A stretch of 64,000 nucleotides of DNA, from the NCBI GenBank assembly GCA_009741485.1, contig CM019220.1, positions 24,022,646 to 24,086,645 of the forward strand, given 5' to 3'. The translations under genes were made by a program, and so were the position numbers. This document shows positions 1 through 10,688 of the stretch, piece after piece. Source of the stretch: Malurus cyaneus samueli (lineage: Eukaryota; Chordata; Aves; Passeriformes; Maluridae). Numbering within the stretch: position 1 is the stretch's first letter; each line of letters starts with the position of its first letter. Below the pieces are notes generated by a model, which made no database searches, was not told the origin of the DNA, and worked only from the letters and a program-made list of their open reading frames with translations.

Positions 1-142
1 GCCGAGCGGCGGCGGAGCTCAACCTCAACCTCCCTTCTTCCTCGGCCCGGCGGCGCCCCGGCCCAGCTCTGTCCCCTCCGGGGGTCCCCCCGCATCCCCC
101 GGCCCCCGATCCATCCTCCCCGCCGGCCCCGGCGTCACTCAC
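1..142 (-). other. GBX2: Start of GBX2 intron 1
   Basis: GC-rich sequence directly downstream of the GBX2 exon 1 splice donor on the minus strand. The donor reads G|GTGAGT with GT at 142-141. Exon 2, which carries the homeodomain, would lie to the left of the window. Nothing else is recognisable here. Confidence 0.75.
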
Positions 143-485
143 CGAGGGAAGCCTGGACGGCGTCGGCGGCAGGGAAGGGCAGGAGGGCTCCGTCCTTGCC
201 CAGGAAGGCTTTGCCGTCGTCGCCGCCGCCGTCCGGGGGTATCCCCTCGGCTTTCTCGAAGTTCCCCGGCGGCGCGAACTTCCTGGCGGCCTCCTGGTGC
301 TGCGGGGAGGCGGGGAAGGTGCCGGGCAGCGTGGCCATGAGCGTGGGGTGAGCGCCATGCCCTGGGCCAGGCTGGAGCAGAAGCCGGACGCAGGCTGGGC
401 AGCTGTGGTGGTGCGCGTGGCGCGGGGGGCAGCGCGGGCTGCAGAAGCGCCCTGCGGCAGCGCCCGGCGGCGGCGGGCCCGGCCA
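143..485 (-). CDS. GBX2: GBX2 exon 1, 3' part (frame-broken, 5' end missing)
   Basis: GBX2 is a nuclear homeodomain transcription factor that positions the midbrain-hindbrain boundary. The minus strand encodes the low-complexity region before the homeodomain: ALPQ, ALLQPALPPA, QLPSL, SGFCSSLAQGMALT, then TLMATLPG, SPQHQEAARKFAP, GNFEKAE, DDGKAFLGKDGALL and AVQASLG, collinear with vertebrate GBX2 from about residue 55 to 185. The exon ends at a GTGAGT donor in the expected phase (CTC G|gt). The matching segments lie in different frames (codon starts modulo 3: 1, 0, 2, 0, 1, 2), so five single-base-type indels are needed between 462 and 338. Homology stops near 485; the conserved N-terminus is not found upstream. 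The homeobox exon is outside the window. Identity is firm; the breaks are most likely sequencing or assembly errors in GC-rich DNA. Confidence 0.9.
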
Positions 486-1833
486 GGTGACCTTCATGCT
501 CCTCAGAAGTGCAAGGGACTTGGGAAGGATCTTTTAGGGCACCCACAGCACACCTCTGTTCCCAGTGCTGCTTGTGCCACTCCAAAGTGAGATTTATCCC
601 AAGGGATTTGAGGCCCACGTGGGTTGGTTTGTGTCACCTGGACTGGTTTGTGTCACCTGGTTTGGTTTGTGTCACCTGCCCCATCCATCCCCTCACACAC
701 CTGAGGAATCCCCGCTGCTCTGTAGGTTCCCCTATAAAATGAGCATTATCCCCCTCTGCAGCCGGCTCCTACCAGCCACTCATTGTTTTATTACTTGTTA
801 TAATCTATTTAAAGCACAATTAGAAGGAAAATTCTAAAAATCCACACAAGGTTCCGGCCGAAAGCACGTTTTAATTCCATTATAAATCCCTGGAAAACAG
901 CCATCCGTCTTGGAAAGCAGAGCTCCCCGGCTCTCCTGACAGGAATGGGGCCAGAGCAGCACCACCCGCCCGGGTTTGGGATTTTCCACACTGTCAAAGG
1001 AGCTGGAGATCCCAGAGTGGCCTGGCTGTACCTGCTGCACGTCTGGGGAGGAGCTTTTCCCAACAAAAAGAGGGTTGTGGGCTCCTGCTGGGAAGTGCTC
1101 TGGCTCCAGGGTCTCTTCCATGTGGGTTTTATGGCAGGCTGGGGTGGGAATGTGGGGTCTGAGTTTGGGGGAGCTGAAGGAATGCAAACCTGGAGGGATC
1201 AGGTGTGAGATGCTGCTCCAGGGAATATCCTTTTTGGTTTTTATCCAAGTGAAGCCTCTTCCACTTCTTCCTCACTTCTTATTCCCATTTTTGGCTCGTG
1301 TCTGCTGAGGCAGGGCAGCCTTTTCGCTGTGGTTTGATGTGAAATCCACAGAACGCAGAGCATGGAGCTCATGTGCCAAGCCTTTCTCTGGTGTTCCCGA
1401 AGCAGGGAAGGATTCCTCTGGCTCCACCCTGCCCTTCTGCTGGCTTTTCATTCCTAGCAGCACCACTGACCCCAAAACATGTCCCCTCTCCCCAAATGAA
1501 CTGGGAAACTCTCCTGAATTCTCCCACCGCTCCATCTTCACATTTCCACAAGACCCCGGCACGAGGGGATCTCGGGGTGCCCTTTTGGGGTTGGTACCTT
1601 GATGAAGGTGTGGGGCCACACCCTTTGGGAGCTGTGAATGAGCAGCAGCTGGACAGTGAATGTGGGTGGGATGGGGTGATGGGGTGGAAGGGGGCCCTGT
1701 GGCACTCAGGGATTTGGGGAGGGGGCAGCGGAGGCGGGGCGGGGTGGAGCCGTGTCCTGGTGCCCCCCTCAGGGAGGGCAGTGGGGGTTGGGCAGTGTCT
1801 GCCTCTTGCCTTTGGCCAGCGTCATTCCCGAAT
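486..1833. other. Intergenic DNA upstream of the GBX2 fragment
   Basis: No supported gene. Open frames here are short and unrelated to known proteins. At 725-900 there is an AT-rich, repeat-free stretch with several TTATTA/TAATT-type homeodomain cores that could be a conserved element near GBX2, but conservation cannot be judged from one genome. The rest is mixed-composition sequence without obvious repeats. Confidence 0.6.
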
Positions 1834-2165
1834 GGTCATCCTTGATCATCCTTGACTGTCCTCAACCATCCTGACCATCTTGACTGTCCTCAACCATCCT
1901 TGACTATCTTGACTGTCCTTTACCAACCTCATCCGTTCTTCACCACCTTGACTGTCTTTGACCCTTTTTGACCATCCCTGATCATCCTCAACCATCCATG
2001 ATCATCTTGACTGTTCCTGACCGTCCTTGACTGCCCATGACCATCCCTGTCCATTCCTGATTCTTTGTGACCACCCTGATCATCCCTGACCATCCCAGAA
2101 CACTTGGACCTATCCTGGACCCATCCACCGACCACCTCTGGACCACATCCCTGACCATTCCAAAG
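1834..2165. repeat. Degenerate ~10-bp tandem repeat (TGACCATCCT-like)
   Basis: About 330 bp made of diverged copies of a unit like TGACCATCCT, alternating CCATCC, TGACTGTCC, TGATCATCC and similar words. Unit length drifts between 9 and 13 bp. The open frames across it are by-products of the repeat. Confidence 0.85.
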
Positions 2166-2284
2166 CCCTTTTTTGCTCCTTAGGATCTTATCCTGGATAT
2201 TTCCTTACCCGCCTTTTGGCAGGACCCGCGCCCGATCACCGGTGCTGTGCTCCTGCCACAGAGGGCACCAAAGGATTGTGTTTT

Positions 2285-2350
2285 CCTGCACTCGTGGAAT
2301 CTCCTGAGCTGGGAAGGACCCACCAGGACCACAGAGCCCAACTCCCAGCC
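2285..2350 (-). mobile_element. CR1 LINE 3'-end scrap
   Basis: The plus strand reads GAGCTGGGAAGGACCCACCA followed by GACCACAGAGCCCAACTCC, which resembles the reverse complement of the avian CR1 3' end (gttggaaaagacccaccaagatcat type). Only a short, diverged piece is present, so the subfamily is not assignable. Confidence 0.5.
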
Positions 2351-2799
2351 TGGTTTTCCACCTTTCCACCAAAGAAACACCTTTGCAGGTGGTTTGAATC
2401 CGCAGAAATCGGCTCTGCTGGGTTCTTTGGCAGTTCCTGGGGGAATAAATCCCATCCAACATCACCAGAGGGGCGGTGGCTGCACGAGGATTTGGATTTT
2501 AAATCCATGGCAAGCTCGTGTTTCCCGAGGAAGGTGGGAAGAGCCACTTTTTTTGAGTAGCATCAACCTTTAAACCCCCCTCACTTCTTTAATCTCCCTC
2601 TAATCTGCTTTTCTTTCAGCTCAGGTGGCACCAGAGCCCGGGGTGACACAGGAGTGACACAAAGGGGGAGAAAATTCCATCCTGATGCTTCCAGGAGCGG
2701 GGATGGGGAAGAGGAAGAGCCCCAGGGAGGAAGGGCAGCACAAGGATATTCCTTGTTTTCCCTGGCCAGTGGGAATGGCTATACATGGGTTGGGGAGAA
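2351..2799. other. Intergenic DNA, nothing recognised
   Basis: Mixed-composition sequence between a CR1 scrap and an AT-rich tract, with no gene or repeat that I can support. Confidence 0.5.
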
Positions 2800-3350
2800 A
2801 CAATAATAATAAAATATGTAGTTTGGATCTATTATTTATCTCATTATTTATCTCAATTTTTGTAATATTATATATCATGTATATTTTATTTATATTATAT
2901 ATGTACAGTTTTCTTTTATATCTATTATAGATTTTAGTAAATTAAATGAATAATTAAAATATGAGATATAATAAAATAATTAAAAAATATTAGATTAATA
3001 AGATAAATTCAATAAATTTAGACATAATAATTAGAAAAATAAAATTATACAAAGATTATAAATATTGGAAATATAATAAGTAATAATATATAATAGTAAC
3101 TAAGTCGAAACAATAGTAAAATTGGAGATATAATATAATTAAATATTATCGAATAATAATTTAAATAATTATATAAATAATTAGTAGATGATAATAATAA
3201 TTAAAGTAATGAGATAAACATTAATGAACAATGAGATAATATAATAACGAAATAATTTAATAAAGTTATTAATATAATGAGGTCGATACTAATTATAACT
3301 ATTGTATATGAATTAATATGTAGTAAATAAAATAATGAAGATATATAATG
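2800..3350. repeat. AT-rich low-complexity tract
   Basis: About 550 bp almost entirely A and T (ATAATAATTAAATAT-like words) with sharp edges against normal-composition DNA on both sides. Open frames in it (poly Ile/Leu/Tyr) are compositional. Confidence 0.9.
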
Positions 3351-4780
3351 TACTGGCTCTTTCAGCATCACCTTCCCCAGGATTTGATGGGAGCTGGTGA
3401 GATTTTCACTGTCCTCAGCAGTGCAGAAGCAACAAATTCCTCCCTGGGCTGCTCTTCCCATGGACACCAAGCCTGAGCTCGTCAGGAAAAAAAACCCCAC
3501 AGGATCTTTTCCTGCACTTGGGCAGGTGCAACACCCCAGAGGTGCCAACTCTCGCCAGGGATGCTTTAGTTGGTTTGTGCTTCTGTGTGAGTGGATTGAG
3601 GTGTGGTCATGCCATTCCCAAAACCTGCGAATCCTTTGTAATTTCCATTTTTTATTTTGTTTCTTTTTTTTTTTGCTTTAGGGTGCTGAATCCCTTTCCC
3701 AAGCAATGTTTTGTCTCTCTGAGGCTTTTTTGGATTTTTTTTTGGCTGCTGCTGCTGGGTACAACTTCATTGCAGGGGATCACTGAGAGTCATTTATTGC
3801 TCTGTCCATCCTTCCAGCAGGGAATTTGTAACCCTGATCATAAAGATTCTCTCGGGACTTTTTGCTGAGCTGAATCCCGATGTCACAGGTAACCCTGGCA
3901 CCCTAAAATAATGAATCCAGGGTAAACCCAGGCATGGTTCTGCAGGGAAAAATAGGAAAAAAATTTGCTGACTGGGCTGCAAAAACGCAGCAGCCTAGCC
4001 TGTGAGAAAAATCCCCTTTTGTTCTATTTTTCTCCCTTTTTGAGGAGCATTTGCCTCCTTTTTGGATAATTTTGGCAGCAGCAGGTTCTGGGTATCTACC
4101 CAGATGTCCGTCTTTAAAATCTCCGTTTATATGTTCACAGCCTCCAACACTTCACCAGCATTTCTGGCTCCCTTAATTTTTATTAACTCTGGTTTTTCCC
4201 ATCAGATTAAATTGAAATCCCATTAAATAATGCCCAGCGGAGGCTTGCTGCTTTTTTTAAGGGCTCTTCTCCAATTTTCTGGGAATATTGAAAATTAGTT
4301 TCGTTTCTGTTCATCTCAGCAGAAATTCGGTGGCAAAACAGACAACTTTGTTTTCCATCTGGGCTGGTACATCATTTTGACTGATTTAAACTCATTTCCA
4401 ACCCATTTGCAGGTGATGGGGGACACAACTGAATGTCTCCCTACTTTTTAGGGTAGAGGAAATTTGGGATGACAAGTGTTAGTGCCCTGTCCTGGACTCC
4501 TGGATCAAATAAATGGGAGAAAAGAATTTGGGATTGATTTTTTAACAATTTCTTCACCCATCAGAGAGAGAGAGCAGGATGTGCCCATCACCCTTCTGGT
4601 GCCACCATGGCTCCCACTGGCTGTGGCTCGGGCTGGGATGAAAAATACTCAGGGAAAAGAGGAATTTAGCCAGAAATGGGATGCGATGAACAACCAGCAG
4701 GAGGAGCAGGAGATTGGGGCAGCGGAGGCTGGAGGAAAATCCCGGTCCCAAAACCCCACTCAGGCCCCAATTTCCTTAAG
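3351..4780. other. Intergenic DNA
   Basis: No gene seen. It contains T-rich runs at 3648-3680 and 3728-3745. The block about 4200-4410 is free of obvious repeats and has homeodomain-type TAAT cores, so it could be regulatory, but this is only an impression from composition. Confidence 0.45.
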
Positions 4781-5665
4781 GAAAACCCTTCTGCTCGTTT
4801 TCCCCCCTCTGCCTGGGATGTGAGCAAGGTTCATCTGTACCAGCGCTGCTTTTGTCACATCTCCGAGAGCAGCGCCAGCCCTGAGCTGCGCCCAAAGCCG
4901 CTTTTGGGTTCTTCATTTCCTCTCTCAGAACCCATTAAGGACCTGGGCAGCCCCAGCTTCCCAAAAGCAGGGCTCCAGGGGCTCCCAGAGCTGCGTTCAG
5001 CAGGGCTGAGCAGAGCAGAGGATCAGCTTTAGCACTAGATGATGCCAAACGCTGGCTTTTCCCATCCCGGAGCTTTCCCCCTTCGTGCTCCGCTCATTTC
5101 CCGCATCCACCGGGGCAGAGTGGCCGGGATGACGCTGGAATGGCTGGAGGGTCACCCAGGGNCGGCTGCTCGGGGTCAGCACCCATTTCTCGGGCATTTG
5201 GGAGCCTCGTGGTGTCCAGGGTGGAAAACCCTTCTGCTCGTTTTCCCCCCTCTGCCTGGGATGTGAGCAAGGTTCATCTGTACCAGCGCTGCTTTTGTCA
5301 CATCTCCGAGAGCAGCGCAGCCCTGAGCTGCGCCCAAAGCCGCTTTTGGGTTCTTCATTTCCTCTCTCAGAACCCATTAAGGACCTGGGCAGCCCCAGCT
5401 TCCCAAAAGCAGGGCTCCAGGGGCTCCCAGAGCTGCGTTCAGCAGGGCTGAGCAGAGCAGAGGATCAGCTTTAGCACTAGATGATGCCAAACCGCTGGCT
5501 TTTCCCATCCCGGAGCTTTCCCCCTTCGTGCTCCCTCATTTCCCGCATCCACCGGGGCAGAGTGGCCGGGATGACGCTGGAATGGCTGGAGGGTCACCCA
5601 GGGGCGGCTGCTCGGGGTCAGCACCCATTTCTCGGGCATTTGGGAGCCTCGTGGTGTCCAGGGTG
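4781..5665 (+). repeat. 443-bp tandem duplication (two copies)
   Basis: Copy 1 is 4781-5223 and copy 2 is 5224-5665. Both run from GAAAACCCTTCTGCTCG to GTGTCCAGGGTG. They differ by a handful of single bases, for example an inserted C near 5071/5512 and the ambiguous base at 5162. A direct tandem copy carrying the only N in the window suggests a join in the assembly as much as a real duplication. Confidence 0.92.
5162..5162. other. Single ambiguous base (N)
   Basis: The only N in the window. The equivalent position in the second copy (about 5604) is a normal base (GGGGCGG context). Confidence 0.99.
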
Positions 5666-6221
5666 CCTTTTTGGGCGCCTCCCTTCCCGTCCCCTCGATT
5701 CCTGCGCTGCTGTCCCCGCCAGCTCCGCTCCCCGCCCGCTGTGGAGCCCCAGCAGCTCCTGCTTTGACCATCCCACTTTCACCCCGCATCCCTCAGCTCC
5801 AGGGGCTCGGAGCAAGTGGATAACTCTGCTCCAAGCTCTGGGGGCGGAGGGAAGGCTCGGGGAAGGGAATCTCCGGGCTGAGTTGCGCAGCAGCCAGAGT
5901 GACATCCTTGTGTGCCATCCCTTGGGTTTCACACAGCCCCCTTCGCCACGTGCGAGGCTGCAGGACGGAAATTCCTCTGCAGGCAGGCTCTGGGATGTTC
6001 GGGGAGATCTGAAGGAGGAAACTGAGGATGCTGAGCATCCTTTCCCCCGTGGGCAGCGCCGTGGGAGGGCGGGAGCCGGGTCCCGCATCCCCTCCGGGCT
6101 CCTCGCCGTGCCCCACGCCCGCTCTCCCCTCCCCACCGCCGGCCAGCCTCTTCCTCTTCCCCCTCAATTATTTTTTTTTATTTTATTTTTTTTTTTTCGG
6201 GGTGCCAATAAAGGCCGGCTC

Positions 6222-7095
6222 TTTAATCATCCCGGCTTTAGAGGGAAAGGGAGAGCGCCGGGGAGAGAGTGCAGTGAATTTGAGACTCATCTTACCCCAC
6301 CATGTTAATTATCTCGGCTGTAAAAAAGAGGTCAAGGAGAGGAACTCTACTAATAGGCCGACGTTGGCATGAACAGCTCCTAAAGTGAAGAAGGTAAGAC
6401 TGAACTTTACTGAACTTTTTTTTTCTTCATCTCTTCAAAAAGCTTCTAGATTAAAGCTCTGATATCCTTTTTGTTGAAATCTCATGGATTCTGAAGCTCA
6501 AATGGCTGGAAGGAAGCCCAGATAATTTTTTTTATTCCCAGTCACTGAGAGGTCAAAGGTTTTAAGTCCTGCCCCCATGGTGAATGCCGAGTATATGGGA
6601 ATACAGAAGAACCCGGCTCATAAGGTGTTCTGGCCATTGTTATCGAGAGGGAAAAAATAAAATAGCTCTCTATGTAGGTCAATGACCCGCTCTTTGTTGT
6701 CAGTAAAAAATTAAGGATGACCTAAAATCTACTACTCGACGGAAAAATAATAAAATAAAAAAAAAAAGGGAGGCGAGGGCAAAGTAGTCTCCCCCTAATC
6801 AAAGAGGAAATGTTTGTGTTACCCAAGCTTGACCTCCTCGGTCTCTAACTTTAGCAAAGTCTTTGATTGAAAAAGCAGTGGTCGAAACCTCAAACCCGTC
6901 TGAAATGTCGATTAATTTTTGATCTTCCGAGGGAGTTGGCGCAGTCATCGCAGGAGCCCCCGTTTCGGGGGCTCTCAGCATTTCCATCATAAAGCCCCAA
7001 TATTCCAGGCCTTACAACTCGGCTGTTCCCGTCTGATCCCAGGGGAGGCTGGGCTGGGCTCACCTGCCATCCCCTCCGAGGAGAGAGAACATGCA
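6222..7095. promoter_or_regulatory. Candidate conserved noncoding / enhancer-like block (in B1)
   Basis: A block without transposon sequence, low in simple repeats, holding homeodomain-type cores (TTAATTAT near 6304, GATTAATTTTTGATC near 6909), two TCF/LEF-type cores (ATCAAAG at 6798-6804 and CTTTGAT at 6861-6867) and a perfect 9-bp-stem, 3-nt-loop palindrome at 6954-6974. It lies about 6 kb upstream of GBX2, a known Wnt-responsive gene. Regulatory function is inferred from position and motifs only. The same block is at about 13280-14165 in B2. Confidence 0.35.
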
Positions 7096-8140
7096 AATCT
7101 GTGAGAACAGCTCAGCGTCTAAAAAAAAATATAATATTAATCAAATATTTCCTTTCCAAGTTTGACAGGAAATCCGGGCACCTCTGTGGTCCAGGAGGTC
7201 CTGGGTTGGCTTGGTCCTTTCAGGGGGGAAATCAGGGAAGCACGAGGAGTTTAGGATGGGGCTGGAGGCTGAATTTTGGGGTCCAAAGGGAGCTGAGGTG
7301 AAGGGATTAAAGCCAGCCCCTCATTAATATGAACTTTGCAGTATTCTGCCTTTCCATCTCCAGTGGATCCATCCCTGGAATTTTGGCTGAACCAGAAGCT
7401 GGTGAATACTTGATTTTTGGACCCTTGAGGGAATTTTTATTTATAACAGGGATCAAGCCTTTCTCTCCCTGCCTCCTTCCTTCTCCTGTTTGTGCCGTGG
7501 ATGTGTTGGAATTCACTTTCACCACCTACTTCTGGTCAATCTGACTGGAATCTCACCCTCATCCTGGAGGGGCAGGATGGAAGCCAGGCTGGCTTCTCAT
7601 GGAAATTTTTCATGGGATTCATGTGTCCCTAAGCAGTTTCATCAGGATATCAAGTGGCTGAGCTCTTTATTAGAAAAAAAAAAAAAAAATAAAAGGGAAT
7701 ACCTTGATCCTGTGTGTGTAATGATCCAGGCACTGAAAGTCCTGCGAAACATGTTTTTCCACATTTTCCAGGCAGTTTTTATGCTGATTCAGGGTGGGAT
7801 TGGATGCACATGGATGAGCATCTGTGGAGGAAGCATGCTGGAGATGGGCTTCAGGACACTGATTTTGGGGGAAATGGTCAGGAAAGAGGGGGAAGGAAAA
7901 GCTGAGAATGACTTGACCCTGTCCATGGGAAGGAGATTTAGGTTGTGCAGTGTGCCTGGCACCAAAATATCTCTTTTTTTTTTTTTGCCTCTTTTGCCTT
8001 TTTTTGCCTCTGCTGTGGCAGCTGGGAGGTGTGGGAAGCCGTGCCATCCTGGTGCTCCAGAGGGGTTGGTTCTAGTTGGAAAGGAGAGCAGTTTAAAAAT
8101 TTTTTATATACCTTTAGCCAAAGATTTTGTTTCGCTTTGC

Positions 8141-9079
8141 CCCAGGGGACAGTGTTGAAGTTTCTTTGCAGGGCATTGTTCCACCAGGTGAGGCCTGAGG
8201 AGATTCACAGCTCAACAGAGCGGGAAAAGCACAAAAAAAAAACCACAACGATCATCAAGGGTTGCTAATGAACATCAAGCCCCAACCTCACCCCTGGATG
8301 GTCAGAGACACCTGGATGGAAAAGAGAGATGAGAAAGAGCTGATCAGCACTGGAGGAGAGAAAATCCAGGAAACAGGAACCCAAATACTGAGAACTGCAC
8401 AACGTTGGATCAATTGAACATTGAACTAATGAAGTTCTGTGGGTTTTGATTGGATAAAATTTGGGGAAAATCCTGTAAAATTCATGTGTCATGGAATGAT
8501 TCTTTCTGCACACTCAGGCTGTGTGTGGATGAAATGATTTCTGTGGCACATCCTGGCCAGAAAATAAAGCAATGTCTTGACTCTCTAACATTAAAATGTT
8601 GGAGAATTTTATTTTTCCCCAGTTTCAGTGACAGTTCCACTTGGTGGCCACGGCTGACCACGGCTGGCATGAGGGGAGGCAGAATTCCCTTGGCTGTGCT
8701 CATCCAGGAGAGGGATTCTGACTTCCAGCGGGTCAGTGCGTGCAGAAGAGAAGAAAACATTAAAAATGATGATATTTATGGCCAGATGTGAGCTGATGGG
8801 AAACCATCCACCTTGGCACCCTTCAGGCTGCACCTCTCCCATTCAGGGTTAGTAAATTCCCATTAATTTCATTTTTCTGGCCTGGCTTTTGAAGGAAAAG
8901 AGAGTCTGTAGGAGGCTGGGCTTGTCACCTGCCACTCCAGCTGGTTTTCACTGACCCCAAAGACCAGGCTGACACCTTTGGCATCGCACCTGGATGCTCC
9001 TTAGGTCCCCGTGACCAGGGCTCTGTAAAACCTGGTGATGATGGATCCTGAGCTGCTGAAAGGGTTTTTTACTCTCTAA
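8141..9079 (+). repeat. Module present three times (copy 1)
   Basis: From CCCAGGGGACAGTGTTGAAG to TTTTACTCTCTAA, repeated at 11663-12581 and inside B2 near 15230-16158. An AATAAAGCAATG stretch (about 8562) followed by a T-rich segment gives the first half an LTR-like look (polyadenylation signal), but no terminal TG...CA pair or target-site duplication could be confirmed. All three copies share flanking sequence on at least one side, so they look like duplicates, not independent insertions. Confidence 0.8.
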
Positions 9080-9676
9080 TTTTATCTATTTATTATTCTA
9101 TATTTATTCTTCTATATTTATTATTCTATTGTTATAGTTTTAATATATAATTATATATATTTTAATGTATTATTCTATTATTATTTTATATATTATATTA
9201 TTTATTTTTTATATATTATGCTATAATTATTTTTTATATTTTTTATTCTTTTTTATAATTATTCTATTTGTTAATTTACTCTATTATGTTTTAATATATT
9301 ATATTTATATATTTACATATTATTCTATTCTATTTTCATATTATTATTCTATTACTATTTTTATGCATTATTCTATTATTCAATTTTTTATATTTTTTCT
9401 ATTCTATTTATTAAAGTACTTCTATGAGAGGGTTATTAAAGTCTGCTATGAGGGCTATAGCCCCTTTATATATTTTATTACCCTTTTGTATATTTTCTGT
9501 ACCTGTTTTTTCTCTATTTTTAAGAAATTTATTGTTCTATTATTTCTGTTTAATATTCTGATTATTTCTTATTTTATTCTGTATTTCTTATTCTATATTT
9601 TTACATATATTATTTATTATCCTATTAAAATATTATTCTATTTTATTTTAATTCTATTTATTAAGGTACTCCTATG
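9080..9676. repeat. AT-rich tract (TTATTCTAT-like) in B1
   Basis: Nearly 600 bp of AT-rich sequence with repeated TTATTCTATT words and short CTATGAGAGG islands near 9421-9455. The long open frame across it (Ile/Tyr/Phe-rich) is compositional. The matching tract in B2 (16150-16740) differs by many small indels. Confidence 0.9.
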
Positions 9677-10425
9677 ACATTCCAATCTTGTGGCTGTTCC
9701 CCACCCATGAAACTTGAGGTTCCAGCCTTGGGTGGGCCTTTTCTCTGAACAAATTTTGTAAACTGGGCTCTGGCCTCATTTTGGGAGGGGATTCTTTAAA
9801 ATAGGGGGCATGAATTCATTTATTAAGTTTTTTATTGGGGAATTCTTGACAGATATGCGAATTTGCGAGGTCTATAAAATTGTATCTGTGTTATAGGGAT
9901 GTGCATCTTCAGTGTTTTCCACCCTGACGAGCTGTTCACCCAGGATCCTATTAAATGAGGTAAAAACCCCTTTATCCCCCTTACCCGTGCCTGCCTATAA
10001 TCCAAACTGGCTGATCAGGCAACAAAACCCTGGAATTCTGGATTGCTCCCTCTGCATGGAGTCAGCCCGAGCCTGGGACTCCTTGTGCTCTCTGAGCTCT
10101 GGGGGGGTTATTTTTTTCTCCTTCTATTACGTTATTCTATTTATTTCCATTTATTATTCTATGATTATTTCTATGAAAATTGGGGTATTTCAAGAGCTTT
10201 TAAGCATGTGGTGCCTTAGGGTGGCGAGTTTGGTGGTGGAGGAAACCCCACAAGCCTTTGGTGGTCGCTGGGGGCTTGATCCTAAAAAATCAGTCTGGGA
10301 TCATCGAGCTGTGTCCTTGATGCAGCAGGGATGGCCTGCATGGAGCAGAACCCCAAAAAGGGGTGAGGGTGAGTGCTTGGAGCCTCGTGCTCATCGATGT
10401 CTGACGCGGGGGAATGGCATAATTA

Positions 10426-10560
10426 TCATTATTACAATTTTATTATAATTATCACAATTATCACAATTATTAGTATATTAATATTATTAATAGCATTGCT
10501 ATTGTTTTTGTTATTGCTATTTATTATTTATTATTATTATTTATTACTACTATTTTTTCC
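10426..10560. repeat. AT-rich trinucleotide-like tract in B1
   Basis: ATTATTATAATTATCACAATTATC-like sequence with ATT/TTA triplets. Its counterpart in B2 is at 17502-17638. Confidence 0.85.
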
Positions 10561-10688
10561 AGGGAAGTTCCCAGAGCAGTGCGAGGAGCCGTGGGCCAGC
10601 CTGGCTGATTTCACCCTTGCCCCCTGGGTGGGCTGGCAGTGCACCCGCCAAGGAGGAGCCACCCCTGCCCATGATGCCCAAAATCCAG

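Noticed and set aside
5481..6308. Longest open frame in the window (275 residues, plus strand)
   Set aside because: Crosses the boundary between the tandem duplication and B1, is Pro/Ser/Arg-rich from GC-rich composition, has no recognisable domain, and is not kept as one frame in the B2 copy.
7490..8158. 222-residue plus-strand frame
   Set aside because: Includes homopolymer tracts, shows no domain, and is interrupted by indels in the second copy.
8141..9079. Module treated as an independent retroviral LTR insertion
   Set aside because: The three copies share neighbouring sequence, so duplication explains them without separate insertions; ends and site duplications not found.
9165..9677. 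170-residue Ile/Tyr/Phe-rich frame resembling a membrane protein
   Set aside because: Lies wholly in an AT-rich tract; its counterpart in B2 is broken by indels.
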